From: Pantoea sp. SOD02
GTDB lineage: Bacteria; Pseudomonadota; Gammaproteobacteria; Enterobacterales; Enterobacteriaceae
Direction of reading: 5' to 3'
Length of the DNA stretch: 64,000 nucleotides
Assembly: GCF_024707505.1 (NCBI RefSeq)
Contig: NZ_CP102604.1
Location: forward strand, 434,001 to 498,000
Part shown: positions 26,382-35,743 of the stretch, piece by piece
Layout: each line of letters opens with the position of its first letter
How positions within the stretch are numbered: position 1 is the stretch's first letter
Program-made: the position numbers and the translations under genes
The notes under the pieces: model-generated
Database searches by the model: none
What the model was told of the DNA's origin: nothing
What the model saw: the letters and a program-made list of their open reading frames with translations, nothing else

Positions 26382-27296
26382 ATGAACATCAGAAATGTGA
26401 TGCTGTGCCTCTGCGCATTGCTGCTCAGCCTGAGCGCGAGCGCTAAAACCTTCACCGTCGGCGTGGCGCTGGCGAACTTCGATCTCAACTTCGTTTCGAT
26501 TCTGCGCACCCAGATGCAGGAGGAACTGAAAGCCAATCAGCTCAATAGCCAGTTTGTCGATGCCAAAGGCGATGTGGCGCTGCAGGTGCAGCAAGTGGAT
26601 GATTTTGTGAATCAGGGCGTCGATGCCATCATCCTCAATCCGGTCGATACCCAAGGCGTATTGCCGATGATTACCGCAGCGAAAAACGCCGGCATTCCGC
26701 TGATCTTCGTCAATCGTAAACCGGAAGTGAAGCTGCCCACCGACATGGCGTATGTCGGTTCTGACTCGGCGTTGGGCGGCGAAATGCAGATGGAAGCGCT
26801 GGCGAAGAAGATGAATTACAAAGGTAACGTAGCGATTTTGATGGGCGCGCTGTCGAACGAAGAAGCGCGCGAACGCACCCGCGCGGTGGAAGCGGTGATC
26901 GCCAAATATAAAGATATGAAGGTGATTGAGAAGCAGAGCGCGAAATGGCAGCGCAACGAAGCGGTGGATGTGGTGTCGAGCTGGCTGCTGAACCAGCGTC
27001 CGATTGACGCTATCGCGGCGAATAATGATGAGATGGCGATTGGTGCCATCATGGCGCTCAATCAGGCGAAGAATGAGAAGATTTTGGTCGCCGGTATCGA
27101 CGGCACGCCGGATGGTCAGCAGTTCGTGAAGAACGGCAAAATGACGCTGACCATTTTCCAGGATGCAAAAGGGCAGGCGACCGGCGCGGTGCAGGTGACT
27201 AAAGCGCTGCTGGAGAAGCAGAAAGTGCAGGAGTTTAACTGGATTCCGTATCAAACCATTACGCCTGAGAACTACGCGCAGTTCGCCGCGAAATAA
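26382..27296 (+). CDS. Orphan periplasmic sugar-binding protein (rhizopine/inositol-type)
   Basis: A 304-residue type-1 periplasmic binding protein. Signal peptide LCLCALLLSLSASA is cleaved before KTFTVGVALAN. Family features are DFVNQGVDAIILNPVDTQG, AGIPLIFVNRKP, AIAANNDEMAIGAIMAL and VAGIDGTPDG. No permease or ATPase gene is in this operon, so it either serves an importer encoded elsewhere or acts in sensing. Together with the two upstream genes it mirrors the mocA/mocC/mocB set of rhizopine users. Confidence 0.88.
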   Translation: MNIRNVMLCLCALLLSLSASAKTFTVGVALANFDLNFVSILRTQMQEELKANQLNSQFVDAKGDVALQVQQVDDFVNQGVDAIILNPVDTQGVLPMITAAKNAGIPLIFVNRKPEVKLPTDMAYVGSDSALGGEMQMEALAKKMNYKGNVAILMGALSNEEARERTRAVEAVIAKYKDMKVIEKQSAKWQRNEAVDVVSSWLLNQRPIDAIAANNDEMAIGAIMALNQAKNEKILVAGIDGTPDGQQFVKNGKMTLTIFQDAKGQATGAVQVTKALLEKQKVQEFNWIPYQTITPENYAQFAAK

Positions 27297-27311
27297 CCTT
27301 TTTAGCTGACG

Positions 27312-27339
27312 AAAACTCTCCTGCTTGCAGGAGAGTTTT
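27312..27339 (+). terminator. Rho-independent terminator
   Basis: Twelve-pair stem AAAACTCTCCTG / CAGGAGAGTTTT with loop CTTG, 16 bases after the binding-protein stop. Confidence 0.9.
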
Positions 27340-27494
27340 ACGCTGGAAACCAGATTTATTCCCCCTCCACTTCGCTTTATTTGCCTAACCCTGACTGATA
27401 AACTCCGGCTGCAACCAGAATCGCTTCTGGTTAATAATTGCTCAGGCATGATGCATTGACAGAACGCACGCGTTCACCCGGAGAAAAGTGCAGG

Positions 27495-28463
27495 ATGGAT
27501 AAAGACATTCTCAAGACCATTAATTCTCAGCACCTTTTCCCCGCGCAAAGCGACCGGCATATCTTTTTTGGTGTTGATGGTAAATTCATCGCCCACTCGT
27601 TGATTACCATCATGTCGATAATCAAGCATGCCGATGATGCGCGTTATCACTTTCATCTTATCTCTTCGGAAATCTCCGCAATTGATACGGCGCGTCTGGA
27701 AAAAATATTCGCCGGACAGTCACATGGATTAACGCTGCATCATATTCAGGACAGTCTGTTTAGTGCTTTCCCCACTACAGAGCTGTTCACGCGCGCGACC
27801 TATTATCGTTTTCTCGCTCCGCTTATATTGCCTCATGCCGATAAACTGCTTTATCTCGATGCGGATATGGTTTGTCTGAATCCTCTCGACGAATTATGGC
27901 AAATTGCCATGCCATCCGAAGTGATTGCCCTGGTTGTTGGTGAGATTGCAGCACTGCAAGCGCAGTTGGCTGAAAATGTTGGCCTGCGTGGAAAACGCTA
28001 CTTTAATGCTGGCATGATGCTGATTGATGTTCAAAAGTGGAACCGAGAGCAGGTGAGTGAACGCGCTTTTAATTTGCTCAGCGAAAAGGGAAAACAGTTC
28101 CAGTATCTTGATCAGGATGCGTTAAATACGCTGCTTGAAGATCGTGTGATATTTACGGAAGCTCGCTTTAATACCATTAACATGCTCTCACACGATGATA
28201 ACGGTTATACGCAGGATGTGCCGCATAATACCTGCTTATTGCATTACGCTGGTGCTGATAAACCCTGGCAACAGTGGAATCAACAACACGTTGGCCATTA
28301 CTATCGCGATCTTTATCAGATTTCACCGTTAGCCGATGTTCCTTTCGAAGCACCTAAAAACGCGCAGCAAGCGAAGAGAATGTATAAATATTTGTTCCGT
28401 AGCCATCAACGGTCGTCGGCACTCTATTGGCGCATTAAGTATTTTAAAATGAGGTATTTTTGA
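27495..28463 (+). CDS. Glycosyltransferase family 8, LPS-core type
   Basis: A 322-residue GT8 retaining glycosyltransferase like WaaI/WaaJ. The metal/UDP-sugar motif is LLYLDADMVCLNPLDELW, followed by YFNAGMMLIDVQKWN, QYLDQDALN and the C-terminal HYAGADKPW, all standard for GT8. It should add glucose or galactose to lipopolysaccharide at the cytoplasmic face. ATG 27495 has GGAG twelve bases ahead. The next gene starts at the base after its stop. The region is AT-richer than its surroundings, which suggests an imported cell-surface islet. Confidence 0.9.
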   Translation: MDKDILKTINSQHLFPAQSDRHIFFGVDGKFIAHSLITIMSIIKHADDARYHFHLISSEISAIDTARLEKIFAGQSHGLTLHHIQDSLFSAFPTTELFTRATYYRFLAPLILPHADKLLYLDADMVCLNPLDELWQIAMPSEVIALVVGEIAALQAQLAENVGLRGKRYFNAGMMLIDVQKWNREQVSERAFNLLSEKGKQFQYLDQDALNTLLEDRVIFTEARFNTINMLSHDDNGYTQDVPHNTCLLHYAGADKPWQQWNQQHVGHYYRDLYQISPLADVPFEAPKNAQQAKRMYKYLFRSHQRSSALYWRIKYFKMRYF

Positions 28464-29711
28464 GTGCAGACCTTACGTTTAAAACCGCTGTTAACCGAAA
28501 ACAATGTTTATCAGCTTTGCTTTCTATTACTGACAATGGCGTTTGCTTTTTCGTTAGTGATTCCAGCTTATCCAAAGAAAACCTTTTATCTGGTCGGTTA
28601 TTTAACGCTGTTTTTTCTGCTTGCTCAGGGAATAAAAAGAAAGTTCGTACTGGATAAGAGTGCTTTAATCGTCGCGATTCCCATTTTGCTCTTGGGCTTA
28701 GTCAGGGTGATTTGGTCGCGTATTTATGCCGATGCGTATTTCAGTGATGTGGTGGATAACTATTTTCAGGGCGGTAAGCTCTTCATTATCTCCGCTTTTG
28801 TCAGCTATTTTTTCATTGCGTGGCGTCATTGTCTGTCAGAGAAAGTCTTGCGCATTAGCGTGTGCCTGTTGATTTTTGGTTTACTGCTGACGCTTGGTGC
28901 CGCTTTTTATGAGCACGCTCAGACACAGCAACGTATTAGATTACTCACAGATTCAGCGGGAACCGTTTCGTACCTGATCACGGCATTGGCTTTAACTGCA
29001 CTGTTTATTGTCAATAAGGTGATCGTTCGCCGTCTTAATCAAATTCTGCTGTTCACGGCTATCTTTGTGGTGAATATGCTGCTGATGTTCCTCACTGAAT
29101 CTCGTGCGGCGGTATTGGTGTTGCCTGTTTTATACCTGCTATGTTTCTATCTGGTTCATCGCTGGGCGGGAAAATATTCACTGGTGATTCTAGTGCTACT
29201 CATTGCTGGTGGCCTGTTCTTGATGCCAAGCTCTATTATGCATCGCCTGGACAACATCCAGAACGAGATCGACAGTTATCAAAAAAATAATGACACCTCG
29301 ATTGGTGCACGTTTCTCGATCTGGAAAAGTGGCTATCACAGCGTTTCCTGGTCGCTGCTGGGGCAAAGTCCGGATGACAGAACGGATAAAGCACGCGCTT
29401 ATATTAAAGCCAATGAACGTGCTAATCCTGAAGCCTATAAAAATGTCATGTATCACTTGCATGATGACTTATTAGAAACGCTTTCGCTGCAAGGGATCGC
29501 CGGTGCCGTTTCACTGATTATTTTTTATGTTGGGTCGATTATGGTGGCTATACGTCGTCGGGCATTGGATGTCGCGCTGCTACCTGTTTCCATTTTTATT
29601 TTCGGTTTGACCGATACCGTATGGATACAAAGCAGTTCGGTGTTTATTCTGATGGCCTCGATTATTATGAGTTATGCGCTGATGCAGCGTAAACCCATAA
29701 CCAATAAATAG
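28464..29711 (+). CDS. O-antigen ligase family protein (WaaL-like)
   Basis: A 415-residue polytopic membrane protein with about ten to twelve helices. A large loop around residues 265-330 contains RFSIWKSGYHSV and the histidine-bearing YHLHDDLLETLSLQGIAG, both typical of Wzy_C/WaaL ligases. These join O-antigen or other glycans to lipid A-core in the periplasm. GTG 28464 directly abuts the GT8 stop, so translation is coupled. No O-antigen synthesis genes are near, so it may be an accessory ligase. Confidence 0.85.
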   Translation: MQTLRLKPLLTENNVYQLCFLLLTMAFAFSLVIPAYPKKTFYLVGYLTLFFLLAQGIKRKFVLDKSALIVAIPILLLGLVRVIWSRIYADAYFSDVVDNYFQGGKLFIISAFVSYFFIAWRHCLSEKVLRISVCLLIFGLLLTLGAAFYEHAQTQQRIRLLTDSAGTVSYLITALALTALFIVNKVIVRRLNQILLFTAIFVVNMLLMFLTESRAAVLVLPVLYLLCFYLVHRWAGKYSLVILVLLIAGGLFLMPSSIMHRLDNIQNEIDSYQKNNDTSIGARFSIWKSGYHSVSWSLLGQSPDDRTDKARAYIKANERANPEAYKNVMYHLHDDLLETLSLQGIAGAVSLIIFYVGSIMVAIRRRALDVALLPVSIFIFGLTDTVWIQSSSVFILMASIIMSYALMQRKPITNK

Positions 29712-29716
29712 ACTTT

Positions 29717-29740
29717 GTAGGGTCGCCATTTATGGCGACC
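29717..29740 (+). repeat. REP element, GGTCGCC type
   Basis: Single + copy between the convergent ligase-like and GT2 genes, immediately before the GT2 stop. Confidence 0.85.
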
Positions 29741-29755
29741 GCTTTCCTCAACGCC

Positions 29756-30787
29756 TCAAGCCATTCCCCGCAACTTCATCTTAAGAAACTTTTTCTTCAG
29801 GCTAAATCTGACTTTACTGTCCATCATAAATGAAGCGAAAGGCACGTTTTCTATCGCCTGCTTTACCACGCCTTTTTCATGCTCATCGCTGATTAACGGA
29901 TAAAACTTATGTGCCAGATTGATCCAATGGCAAGCGAGCAGGTTGCGGTATGTTTCACCCAACACCGCATCCATCTGTTGTGTAGCTTTGATTAGCATTG
30001 ATATTTTTTCGGCATCCAGCGCGCTGGAGAGGCTTTTCTCTCGTTTGAAATAGAGATAAGGCCCGAACTTAGCCAAAAATATTTTCTCACTGGCTTTCAG
30101 GATCGAGGGAAATAAATACGCATCCTCGTAGCAGCTGAAGTCAGGAAAGCGGTTATCTACCAACAACGATCGTCTAATAAACTGGCCAATAAAATGCGCC
30201 TGAATATCGCGATGGATAAGGAATTTTTCAATCACCAGATGTTGCGACAAGGCGGTAACCTGCAAACCTTTCCACTTATGTGGTTTGGTCTTCTTTTCAT
30301 AAACCTCATTCAACGGTGCCAGCAGAATATCGGGTTGTTGTGCCTGTAAAAACTGCACGATGTCAGTAAAGGAGTTCTGCAGAAGCTGATCGTCACCATC
30401 CAACATAGTGACATAGTGGCCGCTGCATTTGCTGACGCCAAAATTTCTTACCTTGCCGATGTTACGGAACATCACGTCGAAGATTTTCACCTGGCTGAAT
30501 GAGGCGGCAAAAGTGTGCAGCAACTCACTGGTGTTATCTGTGGATGCGTCATTCACCAAAACAATCTCGACCGCATCCTCAATGCCAGAGCAGGCCTTTT
30601 TAAGGCTGTTTAACGTCTCAACAATGTACTTTTCGCAATTGTGAGCCGTGACCAGTACGCTGAGAGTGCAGGGTGAATCCATAGGTAGCATCTGTCCGTT
30701 AATGTTCTGAGAGCATTCATTGCTAACAAGTCTATCGCTTTCTACGCCGAAGGGAATGAAATTGTGTTGCACGGCTTCGGTGATCAT
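29756..30787 (-). CDS. Glycosyltransferase family 2
   Basis: A GT-A-fold transferase of about 343 residues. LSVLVTAHNCEKYIVETLNSL, the first DxD region IVLVNDASTDNT and the metal-binding YVTMLDGDDQLLQ are intact. It probably adds a sugar in the same surface glycan as the GT8/ligase pair, although it is on the opposite strand. I chose ATG 30787 because GGAG precedes it; an ATG at 30808 lacks a ribosome site, and starts near 30690 are also possible. The C terminus is basic (RFSLKKKFLKMKLRG). Confidence 0.85.
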   Translation of the reverse strand: MITEAVQHNFIPFGVESDRLVSNECSQNINGQMLPMDSPCTLSVLVTAHNCEKYIVETLNSLKKACSGIEDAVEIVLVNDASTDNTSELLHTFAASFSQVKIFDVMFRNIGKVRNFGVSKCSGHYVTMLDGDDQLLQNSFTDIVQFLQAQQPDILLAPLNEVYEKKTKPHKWKGLQVTALSQHLVIEKFLIHRDIQAHFIGQFIRRSLLVDNRFPDFSCYEDAYLFPSILKASEKIFLAKFGPYLYFKREKSLSSALDAEKISMLIKATQQMDAVLGETYRNLLACHWINLAHKFYPLISDEHEKGVVKQAIENVPFASFMMDSKVRFSLKKKFLKMKLRGMA

Positions 30788-30923
30788 CCTCACAACTCCA
30801 CACATCATTAATTACCGTAACTAAACTTTTACCCCGATCCGCCGATATTTTTTCCACTGAGTCCGTGCGCTTTGCCCCACGATTTTGGGGCTCTACGATC
30901 AACTTCTGGTGTGGAAAAATGTC

Positions 30924-32375
30924 ATGATCGCAACGCCCTTGTCAGGCCCGGCGGCTTCGCCGGTGGAAATGGTTTCGCTCAAACGTATCGCCCAGCGCGC
31001 GGATAGCCTGGCGGTGATCCTTAGTTGGGCGCTGTTGCCGATTGCACTTGGCGTTGGCTGGCTCAATGACAGCGTGCTGGTGGCGTTGATTGCTGGCCTG
31101 GTGCTGGCGCTGCTGGCGACGTTTTTCGGCACCGCGTTGCGCGGCACTCTCACGTCGCGGCTGGTGTTATCCACGTTGTTAATCGGCTGGGCGGGCTTGC
31201 TGATTCAGGTAGGCGGCGGCGAAACTGAATACCACTTCTCGGTGTTTGTGCTGATGTCGGCGCTGCTGGCGTGGCGTGATGTGCGCCCGTTATTAATGGG
31301 CGCTGCTGCTGCGGCCACGCATCATGTGTTATTCAATTATCTGCAGGAAAATGATCTGTTCGGCGTGGTGGTGTTCCATCATCCGGGCTGGGACATGGTG
31401 TTTTTCCACGCGCTGTTTGTGGTGGTGCAAGCAGCGATGCTGCTGGTGATTGCGCGCCAGATGGCTGCGGATGCGCGCTCCGCCAGCGAAGTGGCGCAAC
31501 TGGCGGCCCACATCAATCAGCAAGCCGGTTATCTCACGCTGAGTGCCGATACCCAGCAGAGTGAAACGCCGTTCGCGCGCACCTTCAGTACTACGCTTGG
31601 CACCATGCACGGCACCTTGCATCAGGTTAGCGACGGCGTAGGCCTGTTGCTGGCGGAGTCCGATAGCATTCTTGAACGCAACGCCGCGCTCTCAACGCGT
31701 ACCGATGAACAGGCGCAGGCGCTGGAAGTGGCAGCCAGCGCGATGACGGAAATCAGCATCGCCGCCAGCTTAACCCGCGACAAAGCGCAGAGCGCACGCG
31801 AACTGGCGAGTGAAACCCGCGCGGTGGCGACGCGTGGCGAAGAGAACATTCAGTCGGCGATTCGCTCGATGGAGAAAATCAGCGAAGAGTCGAGAAGGGT
31901 GAAGATCATTCTGGAGCTGATCGACGGCATTGCGTTTCAGACCAACATTTTGTCGCTGAACGCCTCGGTAGAAGCGGCGCGCGCCGGTAACCAGGGACGC
32001 GGTTTTGCCGTGGTCGCCAGCGAAGTGCGCAACCTGGCGATGCGCAGCGAAAGTGCGGCGCGCGAAATCCGTCAGCTGATGGATGCCAGTTCAACCAGCA
32101 CCGAGCACGGCACCGTGCAGGTAGAGCATGCGGCACAAACCATGCGCGAGATTCATAGCAGTATTAGTGGGTTATCGCAGCTGGTAACGGAACTGTCGGA
32201 GATGAGTGAGCAGCAGAATTTGAGCATTGAGCAGATTCAGCAGAGCATCAATAGCATCGATCATAGCGTGCATCATAATGTGCAGCACGTGGCGGAAACG
32301 TTGCAAGTGGCGCAGCAACAACAGCAGCAGGCCAATGCGTTGAAGCAGGCGATTTCGTTGTTTAGGTTGGGGTAA
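30924..32375 (+). CDS. Methyl-accepting chemotaxis protein with a six-helix membrane sensor
   Basis: A 483-residue chemoreceptor. There is no periplasmic ligand domain; about six closely spaced helices fill residues 25-180, with histidines at 104, 133, 134, 152, 153 and 162. The cytoplasmic part carries the CheA/CheW hairpin tip [23 protein letters not shown] and [13 protein letters not shown]. The C terminus (QAISLFRLG) lacks the NWETF-type CheR/CheB tether. There is no HAMP domain of normal length. A membrane-embedded, histidine-based sensor (redox, metal or membrane-soluble ligand) is inferred. It stands alone. Confidence 0.88.
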   Translation: MIATPLSGPAASPVEMVSLKRIAQRADSLAVILSWALLPIALGVGWLNDSVLVALIAGLVLALLATFFGTALRGTLTSRLVLSTLLIGWAGLLIQVGGGETEYHFSVFVLMSALLAWRDVRPLLMGAAAAATHHVLFNYLQENDLFGVVVFHHPGWDMVFFHALFVVVQAAMLLVIARQMAADARSASEVAQLAAHINQQAGYLTLSADTQQSETPFARTFSTTLGTMHGTLHQVSDGVGLLLAESDSILERNAALSTRTDEQAQALEVAASAMTEISIAASLTRDKAQSARELASETRAVATRGEENIQSAIRSMEKISEESRRVKIILELIDGIAFQTNILSLNASVEAARAGNQGRGFAVVASEVRNLAMRSESAAREIRQLMDASSTSTEHGTVQVEHAAQTMREIHSSISGLSQLVTELSEMSEQQNLSIEQIQQSINSIDHSVHHNVQHVAETLQVAQQQQQQANALKQAISLFRLG

Positions 32376-32391
32376 GTGCGGCCATTAAGAA

Positions 32392-32449
32392 GGTCGCCAT
32401 GAATGGCGACCCTACGTCGGAATTTGTAGGGTCGCCATTTATGGCGACC
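32392..32449. repeat. REP pair (inverted)
   Basis: A - copy at 32392-32415 and a + copy at 32426-32449, heads facing across ten bases, between convergent genes. Confidence 0.85.
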
Positions 32450-32473
32450 TGGTTAATCACCGCGCGGACGCGC

Positions 32474-32764
32474 TTACGCGACGCCGTTCACCAGCAACAC
32501 GCGGTACTTCGCGCCTTTCAGGCGATGCGCCTTGGCTTCCTGATACGCCGGGCTGAAATACCAGCCTTTCGCCGCCTCAGCATCCGGGAACTCCAGCACC
32601 ACCACGCCTTCCGCTTCCGGGCCTTCCAGCGTTTCCAGCGCGCCATAAAACGCCAGCGGGGTGATCGGGTGATCGCCGCGCGCCTGGCCGGCTTTCTCGG
32701 AGTACTTCGCCAGCTCGTCTTTGTCTAAGGTTTCGTCCTTAATAAACACCACATATGCAGCCAT
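32474..32764 (-). CDS. DUF1330 family protein
   Basis: A 96-residue dimeric alpha/beta-barrel protein of the DUF1330 group (EGVVVLEFPDAEAAKGWYFSPAYQEAK is the family signature region). Its start overlaps the yghU stop (TAATG), so it is cotranslated with that gene. Function of the family is not established; coupling to a glutathione transferase hints at detoxification of small carbonyl or electrophilic compounds. Confidence 0.85.
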   Translation of the reverse strand: MAAYVVFIKDETLDKDELAKYSEKAGQARGDHPITPLAFYGALETLEGPEAEGVVVLEFPDAEAAKGWYFSPAYQEAKAHRLKGAKYRVLLVNGVA

Positions 32765-33645
32765 TACTTCTCTCCTCGCGCCTGGCGTTTGTCTTCAGTG
32801 TTGTTATCGAAATCGGCGGCATCATGGCGCTCCAGCAGCTGATCCTGCGGCTCGGCACCAAAGGCGCGATTCACTTTCCGGCCACGAATCACCGCCGGAC
32901 GCTCGGCAATCTCTTTCGCCCAGCGCACCACATTTTTGTACGACTGCGCATCAAGGAATTCGCTGCCGCCATATTGGTTGTTCAGCACCAGATTGCCGTA
33001 CCACGGCCAGGTAGCGATATCGGCGATGGTGTATTCATCACCGGCGAGGAAACGATTGTCGGCCAACTGGCGATCCAGCACGTCCAGCTGACGTTTGGCT
33101 TCCAGCGTAAAGCGGTTGATGGCGTACTCGATTTTTTCTGGCGCGTAGTGATAGAAGTGACCAAAGCCGCCGCCGAGATACGGCGCAGAACCTTGCAGCC
33201 AGAACAGCCAGTTCAGGGTTTCGGTGCGGCCCGCCAGCGAGGTCGGCAGGAAGTGGCCAAACTTCTCAGCCAGATAAAGCAGGATGTTGCCGGATTCGAA
33301 CACGCGCTGCGGTGGCGTGACGGAATGATCGCTCAGCGCCGGGATTTTCGAGTTCGGGTTTACATCGACAAATCCGCTGGAGAACTGATCGCCATCGCCG
33401 ATACGGATCAGCCAGGCATCGTACTCAGCGTCTTTGGCACCGACCGCCAGCAACTCTTCCAACAGGATGGTGATTTTCTGGCCGTTTGGCGTGCCGAGCG
33501 AATAAAGCTGCAGCGGATGTTTGCCGACCGGCAGGGCTTTCTCGTGCGTCGGCCCGGCGGTTGGACGGTTGGTTTTCGCGCCGTTACCTTTGGCTTCCGG
33601 GTCCCAGGTCCAGACTTTCGCGGGCTGATACTGATGTTCCGACAT
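32764..33645 (-). CDS. yghU: Glutathione S-transferase YghU, disulfide-bond reductase
   Basis: A 293-residue Nu-class GST. The N-terminal extension YQPAKVWTWDPEAKGN and the linker HEKALPVGKHPLQLYSLGTPNGQKITILLEEL match E. coli YghU (288 residues), which binds two glutathiones and reduces disulfides. VNPNSKIPAL and FESGNILLYLAEKFG are the glutathione-site strands. The DUF1330 gene follows with overlapping start and stop. Confidence 0.93.
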   Translation of the reverse strand: MSEHQYQPAKVWTWDPEAKGNGAKTNRPTAGPTHEKALPVGKHPLQLYSLGTPNGQKITILLEELLAVGAKDAEYDAWLIRIGDGDQFSSGFVDVNPNSKIPALSDHSVTPPQRVFESGNILLYLAEKFGHFLPTSLAGRTETLNWLFWLQGSAPYLGGGFGHFYHYAPEKIEYAINRFTLEAKRQLDVLDRQLADNRFLAGDEYTIADIATWPWYGNLVLNNQYGGSEFLDAQSYKNVVRWAKEIAERPAVIRGRKVNRAFGAEPQDQLLERHDAADFDNNTEDKRQARGEK

Positions 33646-33746
33646 AGTGGTTTCGCCTTGTTGTGTTTGTATTTTTGCTGCTACTGAGTGTAGCAGCGCG
33701 TGATACAGGCGATTTAACCGCGCTGGCGGTGCGACGCAAAGTCCGA

Positions 33747-34766
33747 TTATGTAAAGTTCTCTTGCGTAAACAGCATAAAGTCCACTTTGCCGGGCTGATA
33801 GGTGTCGGGAATCTCGCCCTCTTCCAGATGTCGCAGCATCAGCGTTAAGGCCAGCTGGGCATGGCGCAGGGTGTTTTGATCGAGGGTTAAGGTCAGCACG
33901 CGATCCTGCAACAGCCGACGTGTGGTGCTGTACAACTCGTGCGTGACGTACAGCACTTTGCCGTCGAGCCGATGCCGCGCCAGCGCTTCGTGCACCTGGG
34001 TGTTGCCAATGCCGGTGTTATACAACCCGACGATCGGTGTGGGTGCGGCCAGCGTTTTTTCTAACAGGCGGCTGATGCGTTCGCGTTCATCCTGACCGGC
34101 AAGAATCTCGCGCAGGCGCAGCTGCGGAAAGCGTTCGGCCAGCACCGCCTGAAACCCCTCAATGCGCAGGCGATGCGCTGCGTAATCGGCGCGTCCGCTC
34201 ATCAACACCACTTCACCCGGCTGCGACAGCATGCTGCCGAGCATCAAACCGGCGGTGCGTCCGGCTTTGTATTGATCGATGCCGACGTGACACAGCCGCG
34301 CGGCATCGGGCAGATCGGCGACCAGGGTGATCACCGGCACGCCACGCGCTTTACAGGCGGCGAGCGCATCGTAGATCAGCGGGTTTTCATGGGCGAAAAC
34401 GATCAGCGCGTCCATCTTTTTACTGCTGGCGGTGATGTGTGCGGCAAGTTTTTCCGGCGCGTTTTCCGGAATCAGCGTGCGATGCAGGCGCAGGCGACGA
34501 TAACCGAGTTCGTCGGCGAGTTTGGCGAAGTCTTGCGCTAATTGCTGGAAGAAGAAGGAGGCGTTACCGCTGAGCAGCACTTCGATCTGCCACGGATGGC
34601 GATGCTCCTCGGGCAGAATGCGTTTCAAACCGGCATCACGTGCTGCCTGTAGGATTTTTTTGCTCATGGCGGGTGATACGCCGCCGCGATCGTTGAGTAC
34701 CCGGTCAACCGTGGCGACACCAACGCCCAGTTGTTTTGCCAGCTCGGCCAGCGTCACTGCTTTCAT
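33747..34766 (-). CDS. LacI-family regulator (TVDRVLN type)
   Basis: A 339-residue repressor. The HTH and hinge (TLAELAKQLGVGVATVDRVLNDRGGV) carry Asp where most LacI proteins have Ser in TVSRVLN, a variant I associate with regulators of inositol-like pathways. The effector domain is of the Peripla_BP_4 type (YLI-like strands KKMDALIVFAHENPL, VGIDQYKAGRTAGLML, VGLYNTGIGN). It lies after the Gfo/TIM pair on the same strand, separated by a 24-base palindrome, and presumably controls that pair. Its recognition helix nearly equals that of the second LacI at 37103. Confidence 0.9.
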   Translation of the reverse strand: MKAVTLAELAKQLGVGVATVDRVLNDRGGVSPAMSKKILQAARDAGLKRILPEEHRHPWQIEVLLSGNASFFFQQLAQDFAKLADELGYRRLRLHRTLIPENAPEKLAAHITASSKKMDALIVFAHENPLIYDALAACKARGVPVITLVADLPDAARLCHVGIDQYKAGRTAGLMLGSMLSQPGEVVLMSGRADYAAHRLRIEGFQAVLAERFPQLRLREILAGQDERERISRLLEKTLAAPTPIVGLYNTGIGNTQVHEALARHRLDGKVLYVTHELYSTTRRLLQDRVLTLTLDQNTLRHAQLALTLMLRHLEEGEIPDTYQPGKVDFMLFTQENFT

Positions 34767-34803
34767 GTTGCGTGCATTCCATCAGAGCGGGCCCTCATCC
34801 TAA

Positions 34804-34827
34804 CCTTCTCCCGCCAGCGGGAGAAGG
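34804..34827 (-). terminator. Palindromic hairpin, probable terminator
   Basis: Stem CCTTCTCCCGC / GCGGGAGAAGG with loop CA, between the isomerase stop and the LacI start on the minus strand. No T tract, so it could equally be a dispersed palindrome. Confidence 0.5.
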
Positions 34828-34845
34828 GACCGATCGAGCACTTAA

Positions 34846-35727
34846 CTAACCCAGCAGCTCACGCTCAATCAGCTCACGGGTTTCCACCGCCTGATACTTC
34901 ATCTTTTCCGGATAGCCAAACAGCGCCGCCGAGATAATCGACTCGCCGCCGACCTTAAAGGTGCGGTTGGCAAAATTCATCTCGCGCAGCGCTTCAAACA
35001 GCGCATCGAAATTCACTTCGCCTTCACCGACCGCCACGTGCTGGTGGATAGTGGCATCCACGCCTGGCGGGTTGACGATATAGCGGCAGTGTTTGGTGTG
35101 GTTCATGGTATCGGCGATCAGCATATGCGACAGATCGTCGCCCGCGTAATGCAGCATGTTCTTCACATCGCCCACGCCTTTGTCGTAATAGAAGGTGTGC
35201 GGTGCGCTGTAGATGTACTTCACGTTTTCGCTGCGGAATGACTTCACAATGTCAGCGGTTTCGTTGCTCTGCTCGCAGAAATCCCACGGATGCGCCTGAA
35301 TTTCGACGCGGATGCCTTCACGTTCGATAATCGGCAGCAGCTCTTCCATCGAGCGATAGAACATCTCTTCACAAATTTCTGGCTCGTTGGGATTGCCCGA
35401 CAGCTCGGTGTTGATCACCTGCACGCCCATTTCGACGGCGATCTCGATCATGCGTTTCCAGTTCTTCACCGCCGCCTGACGACGCAGTTCATCCGGGCCA
35501 GACCAGCGATAAACGGTGATAAACGAGGAGATTTCCAGCCCGGTGGCATTCAGCGCATTTTTGTATTCGCGCATGATTTCACGGCTGGCTTTCGGATGTT
35601 TATAGAACGGGTTGATCTGCGGATGCGGCGACTGCTCGATGTACTTGTAGCCCCATTCTGCCACCTGATGCACCATGCGCGTGATGCCGAGATCCCTGAT
35701 TACATCCACATCAAAAGCGATTTTCAT
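34846..35727 (-). CDS. TIM-barrel sugar isomerase/epimerase
   Basis: A 293-residue AP-endonuclease-2-type TIM barrel. Metal-site strands are visible as GVQVINTELSG, GIRVEIQAHPWDFC and the C-terminal GEGEVNFDALFEALREMNF. ATG 35727 follows CAGGAG. The upstream gene on the same strand is a Gfo/Idh/MocA oxidoreductase 16 bases away, so the pair forms one unit. Relatives include inosose isomerases and ketose 3-epimerases; the precise reaction is open. Confidence 0.87.
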   Translation of the reverse strand: MKIAFDVDVIRDLGITRMVHQVAEWGYKYIEQSPHPQINPFYKHPKASREIMREYKNALNATGLEISSFITVYRWSGPDELRRQAAVKNWKRMIEIAVEMGVQVINTELSGNPNEPEICEEMFYRSMEELLPIIEREGIRVEIQAHPWDFCEQSNETADIVKSFRSENVKYIYSAPHTFYYDKGVGDVKNMLHYAGDDLSHMLIADTMNHTKHCRYIVNPPGVDATIHQHVAVGEGEVNFDALFEALREMNFANRTFKVGGESIISAALFGYPEKMKYQAVETRELIERELLG

Positions 35728-35743
35728 TGTTTTCTCCTGAGCG

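Noticed and set aside
26367..27449. 360-codon open frame opposite the orphan binding protein
   Set aside because: Spans the terminator and an intact gene on the other strand; composition is that of an antisense shadow.
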